Shown here in pieces: positions 28,986 to 40,105 of a stretch of DNA of 64,000 nt (the stretch's first letter is position 1; every line of letters starts with the position of its first letter). This DNA comes from Phymorhynchus buccinoides (Eukaryota > Mollusca > Gastropoda > Neogastropoda > Raphitomidae). The stretch lies in contig CM065706.1 of NCBI GenBank assembly GCA_017654935.2, positions 3,498,751 to 3,562,750 of the forward strand. Direction: 5' to 3'. The notes beneath the pieces are model-generated. The model was not told where the DNA came from. It worked only from the letters and a program-made list of their open reading frames with translations, and searched no databases. The position numbers and the translations under genes are program-made.

Positions 28986-30436
28986 ATTGGGTCTTCAGCA
29001 TCCACAACTCGAAAGGAATCTAAAGGGTTGAAATATCCAAAGTAAGTGAACACTTTTTGTCTCTGTGTCAGGGAAACGTTGATTGTGATTAAATGCTAGA
29101 GACTGGGAACTTACACTCAAGAATCTCATGATGTAGTGTGTTAGGTAGCAATGTGTTGCATCAAATGGAAATAAGCCTAGCAACGTTCAGTTGAGAAACT
29201 TTTTTTGTTTGTTTAAGTTTAAGGCATTATCGTAATGACGTCACTTTGTGGATCTCCAGTTCGATATTGAAAAAGATTTAGATCACCAGCGTCTGTTAAA
29301 ATGTTTCTGCTTCCACCGTATCAACGCTCTGCTTTGTAACTGAAAGCGTTTTCTAGAAGCAAGCGGATTTCTGAAGACTGTGACAAATTGGTCATTGCGT
29401 ACCGGTACGGGTCAGTGCGCACCGTACATACGGGTGTTGCATTTTTATTATATAATACACTTATATGTAACCCATAGCAACTTTCACCCCACACCAAGTG
29501 AGGAAGGAAACCTTAACGTCAAATGAGTAGATTCAGATTCTACCTTCTAGTTGCATGAAAGTTGATCTGTTTTGGTTGAAAAGTGGAAGCAAGAAGAAAT
29601 AAACATCATTGCAATAAATGACGCAAAGCATGGCATGATTTCTTTACGATTTCCAGGGGGGGGGGGGGTACGCACGGCCCAACCAACGCACAGACCTGTT
29701 TCTACTAGATGTAAGCTTACTGTTTCTCCAAAAATCCCCCCCACACTTTCTCTTCTGTTCATGTTTCGCATCATTACTAAGAAAAGCTTTAAATTCCTTC
29801 TAGGCTGCAATGAGTGAAGTCGGGAATGTTTCCGTCGTTGTCTTTTGAAATCCAAGATTGATTATTTCGAAACAAGCTTCTACCTCATTGCTTATTTTTA
29901 CTGTAACAAAATGGTAGTTGGCCATAGATTCTCTCTATCTGTCTCTGAATCTGTCTCTCTGTCTCTTTTATTTAAACATAGACACAAACACACACACACA
30001 CAACCACACACATACCATTTCCCCCCCCCCATGATTTAACAGTAGTTTTAAATTATTTCACCTTTCTCATACACAAATACCACTTTCAATATTTTTTTGA
30101 ATTATTTATTTATTGTTTACAGTGGAATGATTGTGTGTACGTGTGTGTGCGTTTCATTTAACATGTATCCGCTACTTATGATAGATGATTTTATAAGAGT
30201 GCGTGTATCTGTATGCGTTTTTCATCTTCCTTATAAATTGGCTTTCTTTATTTTTTCTCTCGTTTTACAGATCTGAGTGGGTATGGATTTTTTTATGATT
30301 TAAAAAAAAAAAATCTTCAATAGCCTATGATGTAAGCTGTGATCAACCAGATTTTCTTTCTTCATTTTTGTTATGTGCAACTGAGTGATTCGTAGCTTTT
30401 TTATGTATTGTCATGCTGATAGGTTAATTGCCTACC
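28986..30436. other. No gene seen
   Basis: AT-rich with a G12 run (29,657-29,668) and CA-rich patches. The phrase atgatttctttacgatttcc at 29,635 recurs (one mismatch set) at 34,669, marking a low-copy repeat. No convincing ORF. Confidence 0.4.
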
Positions 30437-30503
30437 GCTGGGGGGGGGGGTGGGTGGGGGGGGGGGGGGGGGGGTGGGGGGGTGGGGGGGGGGGGGGGGG
30501 GGA
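30437..30503. repeat. Poly-G tract
   Basis: Almost uninterrupted G with a few T; strong potential for G-quadruplexes and a likely sequencing trouble spot. The poly-glycine frame is an artefact. Confidence 0.9.
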
Positions 30504-30533
30504 GAGGTTATCTCACTTTAAAAAAAAGTTTTG

Positions 30534-30837
30534 TTAACCCTTTCACCACCAATGTCGCATTTTTGCACCACAATGGTTTAACAACCATGTCACTAAAAAA
30601 AAGCATCAAACCCTGAACACCCTATGTTCGTAATTTTGGGAGGTAAGGGTTATTACGAAAATTGCAAAAATAGGGTCTTCAAGGTTCTTCTTCTTCTTCT
30701 CTTGAGGGCCCACGGTCAATGAGCTGACCATTCTGGCTCCTTTTCAACAACAAAAAGAAGAGTTTGATGCTTTTTTAGTGACATGGTTGTCAAACCATTG
30801 TGGTGCAAAAATGCGACATTGGCTGTGAAAGGGTTAA
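30534..30837. mobile_element. Rearranged family P element: TTAA-flanked foldback
   Basis: Starts TTAA then CCCTTTCACCACCAATG, ends GGCTGTGAAAGGG then TTAA. About 80-bp arms (30,538-30,617 and 30,757-30,834) are inverted copies of the same end of family P (gcaccacaatggtttaac against caaaccattgtggtgc). So this is a head-to-head dimer of one end rather than a normal copy. Pairing even extends outwards (gttttg / caaaac). Confidence 0.7.
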
Positions 30838-30849
30838 CAAAACGTTTCA

Positions 30850-30935
30850 ATTTTCTAATGATATTGTAAAGTGTATAGAGCTTAAAGGTATGCGCTATGT
30901 AAATCTTCTTAATAAATAAATAAAAAATAAAGGAT
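30850..30935 (+). repeat. LINE/SINE 3' tail remnant
   Basis: Reads gtaaagtgtatagagcttaa, tatgcgctatgtaaatctt, then (aataaa)n, the same 3' signature as the LINE at 19,430-19,500. Confidence 0.55.
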
Positions 30936-30959
30936 AGGCCTAATGTTATGCATGTCACA

Positions 30960-31265
30960 GAGCTTAATCTAGAGCGCGGGATTGGTAAAATCCCCCAAAA
31001 TGTTGTTCCTTCCCGCGATAATCGGCGCGGGGAGCGGGCCGAGTCCCGCACATTTGCAGAACGGCCCGCAGTTTTTACCGATCGATGCAGGAAGACCTTC
31101 GTCGTCTGCTAAACCCGTCGTCTGGACTAACTGAAAGTATCGAGCAGGAGTGAAGGATTTCTCGACATTTCATTGGTTCTTGACAAAATGTTAGTGTTAA
31201 TCAACCAATCGCGTTCTTCTCGTTCTACCGACAGGAAGTTGCGAGAGTTTCGGCCGCCATCTTGA
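30960..31265 (+). promoter_or_regulatory. CpG-rich candidate promoter with CCAAT, ETS and YY1 motifs
   Basis: Compared with its surroundings this stretch is rich in CG (cccgcgataatcggcgcggg, gggccgagtcccgc). Close to the ATG at 31,266 are two CCAAT-type boxes (aaccaatcgc at 31,203), an ETS/GABP site (acaggaagt, 31,231-31,239) and a YY1 site (ccgccatcttg, 31,254-31,264). YY1 just before the ATG and ETS/CCAAT upstream is a known TATA-less promoter layout in animals. Confidence 0.5.
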
Positions 31266-31492
31266 ATGTTCTTCAAAATGAAGCGGGCAGGGACCCTGTT
31301 TGATTTTGGATTTTCGCGGAGGCAAAGTCAAAAAAAAAAAATCCTGTTCCAAGCGATTGTGAAGACCTCGAAGAAAAGGCTTCTACATCTAAAACATCGG
31401 AAAAGAATGACAACAGTGGCAGTGCAAAGGAACATCGGTTCCAAAATGTCTGGTCGAAAAAGTGGCCGTGGCTGACAAAGAAAAGTTAATGT
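31266..31492 (+). pseudogene. Candidate hAT/ZBED-like first coding exon, frame broken at A12
   Basis: From ATGs at 31,266 and 31,278 (MKRAGTLFDFGFS) the frame runs into a 12-A homopolymer (31,330-31,341). Changing frame there gives NPVPSDCEDLEEKASTSKTS, then KEHRFQNVWSKKWPWL before a TAA at about 31,486. An acidic/serine-rich N-terminus followed by R/K-x-x-x-W-x-x-x-x-P-W-L is seen at the start of hAT-derived TTF-type zinc-finger proteins; this is recognition by pattern only. It may be a hAT transposon, a domesticated relative or a pseudogene. The homopolymer shift could be a sequencing error. Absent from unit B as assembled. Confidence 0.35.
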
Positions 31493-31625
31493 CTGTGTAC
31501 GAGGGTGGGGGAGGTACTGGTTCTTATGCATGTGATGTGGGGTTGGATAGGGGGGAGTGCCCCCCTTTTTTTGATATGAGGGGGGGACTGCCCCCCTTTT
31601 TCAGAAATCCTAGATTAAGCTCTGA
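31493..31625. other. G-rich duplicated block
   Basis: Two related stretches: tggggttggataggggggag and atatgagggggggactgccc, each followed by cccccttttt. Confidence 0.5.
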
Positions 31626-31730
31626 TGTCACAGAGGAATTCGCAATATTGCAGATCTTTTTTTCTCCCTATCCAGGTGAGTTTAATGGTATTTTGGTATG
31701 AAAAATGGCTGGCAGCAAAAGGGTTAAATT
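31626..31730. mobile_element. Partial family P MITE (one end)
   Basis: Contains gtcacagaggaattcgcaat, ctatccaggtgagtttaatg, aaaaatggctggcag and the end aaaagGGTTAA. Only one end is present. Confidence 0.5.
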
Positions 31731-31989
31731 GATGGAAAACTCCCATTGCAACACTCGCACTACGAAACCTGATCAGGTTTATGCAAATTTGGATCAGCGA
31801 TATTTAAAAAAATGTTTTTAATGTTCTCCTTCTTCTTCGATCACTCAGACAGTTCCCCTGTCATATGAGCGCAGATGTGTCATGCTGCTGTTATGCGCCT
31901 AACTAAGAAATAGTTAGGCCCAGCATGTCCGTCTTCGGCTGGAGGAAATCTTTGTAAGAGTTTCTTGAAAAAAGACCAAAAGAATTAAT
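31731..31989. other. No gene; short TTC-rich tract
   Basis: Contains ctccttcttcttcgatcact near 31,826, similar to the LINE tail at 34,781-34,795. Possibly a very short 3' LINE remnant on the minus strand. Confidence 0.35.
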
Positions 31990-32140
31990 ACCATATTTTG
32001 CGGACTAAAAGGCGATACTTTTTTCCTCGACTTTGGCTATAAATAGACTGATGCGGCTTATCAGTGGGGGGTTTTCCATTCTACATTTATCAGTATGATT
32101 AAATCTGTTTTGGGCCACATTCTTCAGCCTATAAATAAAT
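31990..32140 (+). mobile_element. Left part of a gcggcttat-type DNA element (family G)
   Basis: Starts ccatattttgcggactaaaa and continues gactgatgcggcttatca, atttatcagtatgattaaat and cattcttcagcctat. It matches 32,938-33,085. Cut at 32,140 by the foldback element that follows. Confidence 0.6.
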
Positions 32141-32373
32141 CGATGGCTTTGAGTCAAAACGGACTATCTTTAGATAGTCCATTGACGTATTATTGGATTT
32201 ATTGCAAAAACTAATAACTTGAACCAAACAATGACTGCAGAAATATAAAAAGGGGGGTTTGCTTTTTATATTTCAGCAGTATTGTTTTAATACAAGTTAT
32301 TAGTTTTCGTAATAAGTTCAATAATATGTCAACGGACTATATAAAGATAGTCCGTTTTGACTCAAAGCCATCG
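32141..32373. mobile_element. 233-bp foldback element
   Basis: The left arm cgatggctttgagtcaaaac, then ggactatctttagatagtcc, is mirrored by ggactatataaagatagtcc and gttttgactcaaagccatcg. Arms pair along about 110 bp with scattered mismatches and meet near 32,258. No ORF. Confidence 0.75.
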
Positions 32374-32934
32374 TATTGTTAGCTTCTGTTGGGGTCTGCA
32401 ACGAACACCTGAGTGAATGCCCTTGGTGGGTGGGGGAAGATGGTTCAGTACTGACCATACAGGGGGATAACTCTCGCCAATAACCCTATTTGATGCCACT
32501 AAATGGCTGCCTTTCGCAAGAGTGAATGCCCTTGTCAGTACTGACCAGCAAGGGCATAACTCTCACTGTTAAGGGCGTTAATAAGCCTAGTTGCAGAGGC
32601 CAATAGACTCAAAACTGGTAGTATCTACCGTCGTCTACTATCTCAAAGAAGATAGCGGATGACACAAAGCAAAGGAAAAAGGCAGGAGTCAAAGAGAGTG
32701 ACAGATTAGAGGAAAGTTTATCAGCACTGAAGTTGGGGGAACTATTTGTGCAAAAGACCCCCAGTATCCCCACTTGGGGTGGGGGGTAGGCATTTAATCT
32801 ATGAGCATGCTGATATGCAAGAGTATCTTTATACATTTATTACTTTTCATGTGTAATCAGATATCTACTGTATGTTTGATTTAAACTGTATGTGAAGTCA
32901 TTAATTATCGTCTTGCGTGTATGAAAGGATATGC
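32374..32934. other. No gene seen; conserved in unit B
   Basis: From 32,390 this sequence resumes in B at 54,335, immediately after its N gap. Two related blocks (gtgaatgcccttg ... gtactgacca ... ataactctc) lie at 32,412 and 32,521. No supported gene. Confidence 0.45.
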
Positions 32935-33342
32935 GTACATTAAAATGCGGACTTTAAGCCGCTACTTTTTTCCTCAACTTTGGCCCATGTGGCTTATAGA
33001 CTGATGCGGCTTATATGTGGATTTTCCCCCATTATACATTTATCAGTATGATTAAATCTGTTTCTGGACTCATTCTTCAGCCTATTTTGAGTTTCTTTGA
33101 GATTCAAAACTGGTTTTTGTAATCAATAGATTCAAATCTCATGTTTAAAGTATCTGAAAACATTAAATACTCATGTTCTGATGGGAAATTTTCTATATTT
33201 GTGCTGCTTTGTGCACATATAATTTTCTCTGCGGCTTATAAACTGGTGTGGCTTATATGTGAATAAATACCTAATATTTTGTCAATTTAAAGGATGCGGC
33301 TTACATACAGGTGCTGCTTATAGTCCAGTTTGTACGGTAGGT
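32935..33342 (+). mobile_element. Family G DNA element with TIR-like ends
   Basis: Left end cgtacattaaaatgcggact followed by ttaagccgc; right end gctgcttatagtccagtttg followed by tacggt, an imperfect inverse. Internal copies of tgcggcttata in both halves. About 408 bp, no ORF. Looks like a non-autonomous DNA transposon; superfamily not assigned. Confidence 0.6.
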
Positions 33343-33469
33343 TATAAATGATTCATGCAAAAATCCAAAGATAAGTTTCTTTTTATCAAAACCATCGATT
33401 GAAATTAATGATGAAAGCCAGCTTCCAAAATTCCTTTTTTGAGAGCAGAGGTTGTATAATCTGATGATA

Positions 33470-33655
33470 GTACACACACACACACACACACATGCACCTG
33501 CACGCACACGCACATACGCACCCTCCACACACACACAAATACACAGATGTACAAATATATTATTACAAATATATTAATGCTCATGCACCCAAATGCGCAC
33601 ATGCAGATGCACAGAATGACCCGCGCACACACAAACGCACACCCACACCCACCCA
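33470..33655. repeat. CA-rich microsatellite region
   Basis: (AC)n with CGCA and CCCA variants. Confidence 0.9.
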
Positions 33656-33959
33656 GGAGCTTCCTTAACAGCTGAAGCGAATAAGAATATCAAATGTTTT
33701 TTAATCAATTTACGATGATGGTATAGCGTTTTTCTGTGTTTTTTTATTTTTTAATCTTTATCGTTTTTGCCATTTCTTTTTATCGAAAGTTCTAAAATAT
33801 TTATGCATTTTTATTTCTGTTATTCTTTACATGGTATTGTGTATCTGTTTGTGCTGGTGCACGTGTATCTGAAATCTGAGAAGTTTGTTTTTGAATTTTG
33901 GATGTATTGTAGAAGCTTGTGATTTGAAGCAAATAAATCAATGTTGTGACACTTCTGGT

Positions 33960-34250
33960 GTTTGTGTGTGAGTGCATGCACGTGTTTGCATGCATATATC
34001 ATGCATTGTGTGTGTGTTTGCATGTGTGTGTGTGAGTGACAGTGCACACATGTGTATATTTACGTCTGTGTTTATTTGTGTACCATATCAGATTCTTTCC
34101 TTTACACACACAGACAGACAGACACACACACGCATGCACATGCACGCGCACACACACAGACACGCACACACACACACACACATTTTTGCAATCATTTACT
34201 CATTTACAGTTCACGCGCACACACACACATTTACACATATACTCCCTCTG

Positions 34251-34311
<61 letters not shown>

Positions 34312-34374
34312 CGCACACACTTAAACACACACATTTACACTTACACTCTCTGTCTGCCTACCAGTCTGCTTCTA

Positions 34375-34406
<32 letters not shown>

Positions 34407-34425
34407 TTAACCACACACATTTACA

Positions 34426-34515
<90 letters not shown>
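33960..34515. repeat. Large microsatellite cluster (GT, CA, CT)
   Basis: GT-rich (33,960-34,035), CA-rich (34,105-34,185), CT (34,252-34,304 and 34,430-34,486) and CA blocks. The B counterpart (55,920-56,525) is heavily scrambled. Confidence 0.95.
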
Positions 34516-34517
<2 letters not shown>

Positions 34518-34780
34518 TAACATTCACACACACAAAGACAGTAGGATTCATTCATTTCTTTAGTTATACTTCATCATTACAAACTGACAAAGGCTTTTTT
34601 CTTAAAAAAACAAAAGACCTAGAGTACCAAGGGGTGTTGCGTACCCCTCGAAATGACGCAAGCATGACGTGATTTCTCTACGATTTCAAAGGGGGGTACT
34701 ACTTTGCGAAGTTACCAATTGTCGAGGATCTATGTATGGATCAGTATTGTTGGGCAATAGATAATTGGAACAGTTCATTC

Positions 34781-35106
34781 TTCTTCTTCGTCGATCACAT
34801 CAGATGGAGATGCCAGCAGCCCGCACGAATACAGCAGTCGCCTGGAGATCAGTCAGGTTTCCGTGCAGCTTTTCCCTCAGTGGTGTTGGGTCTGGCCACA
34901 TGTCTTGTCTGGGGACATTGTGGAGTGGGCAATGTTGAAGAACATGCTCTGCATTCATGAGGTCTGCTCCGCATGGGCATGCTTCGGTCTCTCCAATTCT
35001 AAATTTGCTGAAAAGGTGGGCACGAAGTCTGTTGTGCCCTGTTCTCAGCCTGATCAGGATGACCTGCTGGTCCGCTCTGCTGAGCTTGTCGTAGGGATCA
35101 GCCAGG
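34781..35106 (-). pseudogene. LINE ORF2 C-terminus interrupted by a MITE
   Basis: A continuous minus-strand frame: NLADPYDKLSRADQQVILIR, LRTGHNRLRAHLFSKFRIGE, a knuckle-like CPCG...HVLQHCPLH, and KLHGNLTDLQATAVFVRA, ending ISI-stop. This is a familiar LINE C-terminus with a CCHC-like motif. The stop is followed within about ten bases by a (GAA)n tail (34,781-34,793 read in reverse), i.e. a very short 3' UTR. On the upstream side the coding sequence breaks exactly at a TTAA where a family P MITE sits; HKKWKQRHPKFN can be read on the far side of the MITE. Confidence 0.8.
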
Positions 35107-35110
35107 TTAA

Positions 35111-35350
35111 CCCTTTCGCCGCCAGCCATTTTTCAGCCCCAAAATACAATTAACCTTAACTGGGTAGAGAAAAGAAATATTGGGCAATAGTGGAAATTCC
35201 TCTGTGACATGTACAACATTAGGCCTATCCTTACCTCCTAAAATTAAGAAAATATGGTCTTTGGATAACAGGCCCTGAATTGATGCCTTTTATAGTGACA
35301 TGGGTGTTAAACCATTGTGGTGCATAAATGCGACATTGGCGGTGAAAGGG
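35111..35350. mobile_element. piggyBac-type MITE inserted in a LINE (family P)
   Basis: TTAA at 35,107-35,110 and 35,351-35,354; ends CCCTTTCGCCGCC and GGCGGTGAAAGGG. Same internal blocks as the copy at 2,452 (agccatttttcagcc, aaccattgtggtgca). 240 bp. Confidence 0.85.
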
Positions 35351-35354
35351 TTAA

Positions 35355-35766
35355 ATTTTGGATGGCGCTGTTTCCATTTCTTATGGGATAGGCAGGGCTG
35401 GAACAGTTCATGAAATCATTATGTTCACCTATGCAAGTCAAGCCCCCTTTCCACACAGTTTTTTTGGTTTTGTACCGCATGTTAGCTTAGCAAAAAATTG
35501 ACCAAAGATACTTAGCTTACACGAGCTAAGTGTCATTGACTGGACCAAGCCGACCTCTCCACTGATTCAATAGGAGACATTGATTCTGCTCTCTGATCAA
35601 TTCAACAGTATTAATTTACAGCAAACACAGTTGTAAGTAAATTCCAACTCGCACAGATCAAATTTCAGTTCCATGGAACTAGCTTCTCCCCGTGGGGATA
35701 CCGGGGGGGGGGGGGGGGGGTCTTTCGTATAAATAGTTCTCCCACCTTCTGGAAGTTTATATACAT
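35355..35766. other. No gene; poly-G at 35,703-35,720
   Basis: AT-rich sequence plus a G18 run. A short minus-strand LINE continuation is possible next to 35,355. Confidence 0.4.
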
Positions 35767-35897
35767 CTGTATTGCTATAAATTCGGGACTTTCCTGGTGT
35801 TGCACTGCCTCCGGGCATTGCCTCCAGGATCGTTCCCACCATCTCTATATCTACTAATGTCCCATATGTGTCTGTTCCAGACCGGAGGACGTTAAAC
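35767..35897 (+). repeat. SINE-like S2, copy 5
   Basis: Core gcctccgggcattgcctcca and tail ggacgttaaac; closest to the copy at 27,815. Confidence 0.6.
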
Positions 35898-36762
<865 letters not shown>

Positions 36763-36816
36763 TTATGCTGTGAGTGTTATGTGCCTCCTCGATCCTCCTC
36801 CTTCCATTAAGTGATC

Positions 36817-37052
36817 GTGAAAATAGGGTTTTACGCCCTCTTCGGCCTTTCGGCCATGTGGGGCATTTCTAAATACAAAAATGGTGGGAACCAAAAAAAA
36901 AAATATATATATATAAAAAAAAAGATGGTGGGAACAATACTGGAGGCAATGCCCGGAGGCAGTGCAACACCAGTAAAGTCCCGATTTTTTTTTTTTAATA
37001 ATACAGATATGTGTAGCAGTAACCACGCCTCGGTTAAACCTCATTGGCTATG
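36817..37052 (-). repeat. SINE-like S2, copy 1 in unit B
   Basis: Counterpart of 94-328; differs by cagtgcaacaccag for cagtgctaaaccag and a longer T-run. Confidence 0.6.
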
Positions 37053-37089
37053 GTACAAAATGATACACTAAATCACATAACCGTTAAGT

Positions 37090-37281
37090 GATCACAGTCA
37101 CACTTGACTACTATATCATACTCCGTCTGTCTTCCCATGTGGCAAAGCCTGTCAAGGTCCTCCTGGAGCGTGCTCTGATCACTTGAGGCTTTGATGTCCT
37201 GGTGACAGATGGTGTCATCGGCAAATACTAAGCGGGCGGTGGAGTGAAGACCTTCGGGGAAATCGTTGATATACACAGTTC
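37090..37281 (-). pseudogene. LINE RT FADD fragment, unit B
   Basis: Same 67-residue frame as in A (YINDFPEGL ... VFADDT), including the extra codon before FADD. Confidence 0.75.
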
Positions 37282-37282
37282 A

Positions 37283-37925
37283 GTGGGGGAGTGGCAGATT
37301 CAGCGGGGAGGTCAAACAGCTACCAGTCACCGGTTTAGCATGCCTGTCGAAGGGTGGGGGAGTGGCAGATTCAGCGTGAAGGTCAAACAGCTACCAATCA
37401 CCCTTTAGCATGCCTGTCGAAGGGTGGGGGAGTGGCAGATTCAGCGGGGAGGTCAAAGACATTGAAGAGTCGGACATTGTTCCTGCGTGAGAAGGATTCT
37501 AATATGTCTATGTGATCCTCCATTTGTCTACAGACATCAACAAAGAGATCCTTCCACTGAAATAAATTTTCACATTGTTCCTGCAGAATGTGGCGCTTGT
37601 TAGCCAGGATACTAACATCATGTCAGAGCCGGTCATTGTCTTTCTGCATGATTTCACTTCTTTGATCGAAAGCACATGTGGGGTCAATGCTTTGATGTTG
37701 ATGTTGAGGGCAACAGCAGAGGTAGGGGGACCCTCGTTCAGGTGTGTGGCCACAGAAGACGTAGACGGACCCTCCTTCAGGTGTGTGGCCACAGAAGACG
37801 TAGAGGGACACTCGTTCAGGTGTGTGACCACATAAGACGTAGAGGGACACTCGTTCAGGTGTGTGACCACAGCAGACGTAGAGGGACACTCGTTCAGGTG
37901 TGTGTGGCTACAGCAGACGTAGAGG
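37283..37925. repeat. 71-bp and 39-bp minisatellites flanking ORF1 remnant, unit B
   Basis: 71-bp units at 37,283, 37,354 and 37,425; LINE ORF1 remnant (minus) at about 37,446-37,690; 39-bp units at 37,737, 37,776, 37,815, 37,854 and 37,893. The order of unit variants differs from A, and all five units here stay in one minus-strand frame. Confidence 0.8.
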
Positions 37926-38177
37926 GACAGAGAGAGACAGCGATAGAGACAAGAGAGATATAGAGAGAGACAGGCAGACAGACAGAGAGAGAGACAAAGG
38001 AAGATAGATAGAGATAGACAGAGACAAAGACAGAGATAGAGACAGAGACATATACACACTGAGGGAGAGAAGACTAAGCTGGGGAGATGTAGAACCAAAC
38101 ACAGAGAATGACGAAAAGGAAAGGAGGCAGAAACAACGTGGACCATGCTTTGATACGTTGTGAATTACTCTTTCATA

Positions 38178-38588
38178 ATTGCCTTGGCATGAGGCTGTGT
38201 CAGAAAAGTTGACATAAGCTGGAACGCCAAGGCTACATCAAACTGTTTGTTATTGCTTTTACTTGTTATGTTGTGCGGGAATTGTCTTAAGCCATGACAA
38301 GCTCCCATCGTCAGTCTAAAATCCTCCCAAGACGGAGTGTGGTTGCCCACATGGCGGGGTAATCAAAAACGGTCCCACACGTAATGTTCTCATCCCTAGC
38401 TGGTGCAATTTGTACTGAAGTGTTCAAGTGCTCTGGCTGTTGGGATGATCCCTGGAGTCATTAAGCCAAGGGAACAACAACAACAACAACTCTTTCATAA
38501 AAAGGGAAAGTTGTTGAAGAGGACTGGATCCAAACCAACCCTAGAGAGCCAAGTGGATCAGCCGCCCATCGCTTTACCCACTGGGCCA
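38178..38588 (-). repeat. tRNA-headed SINE S1, unit B
   Basis: Counterpart of 1,453-1,843 with B box (ggatccaaacc) near 38,527 and A box near 38,573-38,588. It has about 20 extra bases around 38,252-38,276 compared with A and C. Confidence 0.7.
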
Positions 38589-38807
38589 CTTCAGTCCATC
38601 CGTCCCTGATTTATGTCAGAGTTATCGCAAGTGTTGTGCTGTGCTTTCAAAAGAGCCACAAGCATAAATCTCTGCTATATAATATGACTTAAGACATATG
38701 CCTGTGACACTAGTGATATAATTTGATCAAATAATGCGGCTTTACTTACTCTTGTACAGGCTGTGATTTCATTAGCTTACACTGTTTACGCTAGACCTGT
38801 TTGACTC

Positions 38808-39013
38808 AGCTAGGGGTGAGAACATTACGTGTGTGACCGTTTTTTGATTACCCCGCCACGTGAGCAGCCACACTCCGACTTCAGAAGATTTTGGACTGAT
38901 GATATTATGCTAGGAGCTTGCCATCGCTAAAGACATTCTCTGCATAACATTTTTGATGTAGCCTTGGTGTTCTAGCTTATGTCAATTGGTCTGACACAGC
39001 CTTATACCAAGGC
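38808..39013 (+). repeat. SINE S1 3' part, inverted, unit B
   Basis: Counterpart of 2,061-2,267. Confidence 0.7.
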
Positions 39014-39199
39014 GGTCAAGAAAACGTGAGCATAAACCTATCAAAGCTTGCATCGGTTTCTTTAAAACACACTTTGTTGCACTGTAAAAACAATGCAGAA
39101 GAGGCCAGGGAGAGGGGTGAACCTGTCAATGACTGGAAGTCGGAGGATTACACTGTAGGTTTCAATCATGCACACAACTCACAATCTGGATGTCATTAA

Positions 39200-39438
39200 C
39201 CCTTTCACCGCCAGCCATCTTTCAGCCACACATTTCCATTAAACTTTCTTGGCTACGGAAAAGATTTCAAATGCAATATTGTGGGATTTCTCGGTGACAC
39301 ATTTAGAATACGGTCAATCCTTACTGCCCATATTTAGAAACACAATATCATCGAATAACAGACTCTGATTTCAAGAGTTTTAATTACATGGGTGTTAAAT
39401 CATTGTGGTGCAAAAATGCGACATTGGCGGTGAAAGGG
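39200..39438. mobile_element. piggyBac-type MITE, unit B
   Basis: TTAA at 39,196-39,199 and 39,439-39,442; same TIRs as 2,452-2,690. Duplicated with the unit, not an independent insertion. Confidence 0.8.
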
Positions 39439-39511
39439 TTAACAATCTAAAACCTAGAGAAGTATTGAAGTAACGGTGATAAACAGCGCCCATTTGTTTG
39501 GCGACGAAAAT

Positions 39512-39660
39512 GGTGTTTTACGTCCTCTTGGTCTGAATCAGACACATATGGGACATTTGTAAATACAAATATGGTGGGAACAATACTGGAGGCAATGCCC
39601 GGAGGCAGTACGAAAACCAGTAAAGTCCCGATTTTTTAAAATTAATACAGATAGGTGTAC
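39512..39660 (-). repeat. SINE-like S2, copy 2, unit B
   Basis: Counterpart of 2,755-2,907. Confidence 0.6.
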
Positions 39661-39930
39661 AAGCGCCATTTGTTTATAAGAAAACGCAACAGATATTCAG
39701 ATTTCGCCCATTACTGACCGACGTTCAAAACAAGTGACCATAGCGTGGTATACATTATTGCCGATTTGTAGTGATTCATATGATTCCATTATTTAGCTAT
39801 TGACAAGGAATACTGACTACAATGTGCGGAAATGAAAGAACAGACTCAATCGATGTGTTGCTGCAGGTTAGGTTTGCTCCACTGCACAGTGTACAGTTAC
39901 ATGCGGGTAGCACCGTCTTTGCCCTGCTAG

Positions 39931-39931
<1 letters not shown>

Positions 39932-39984
<53 letters not shown>

Positions 39985-40033
39985 ACTGTATACGCATGTG
40001 TGTGTGTGTGTGTGTGTGTGCGTGTGCGTGCGT

Positions 40034-40071
<38 letters not shown>

Positions 40072-40105
40072 TGTGTGTGTGTCTGCGCGCGCGCGTGTGC
40101 TCACA
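39932..40105. repeat. Compound CT/GT microsatellite, unit B
   Basis: Longer CT and shorter GT blocks than in A. Confidence 0.95.

Noticed and set aside
30428..30616. Glycine-rich protein
   Set aside because: Translation of the poly-G tract.
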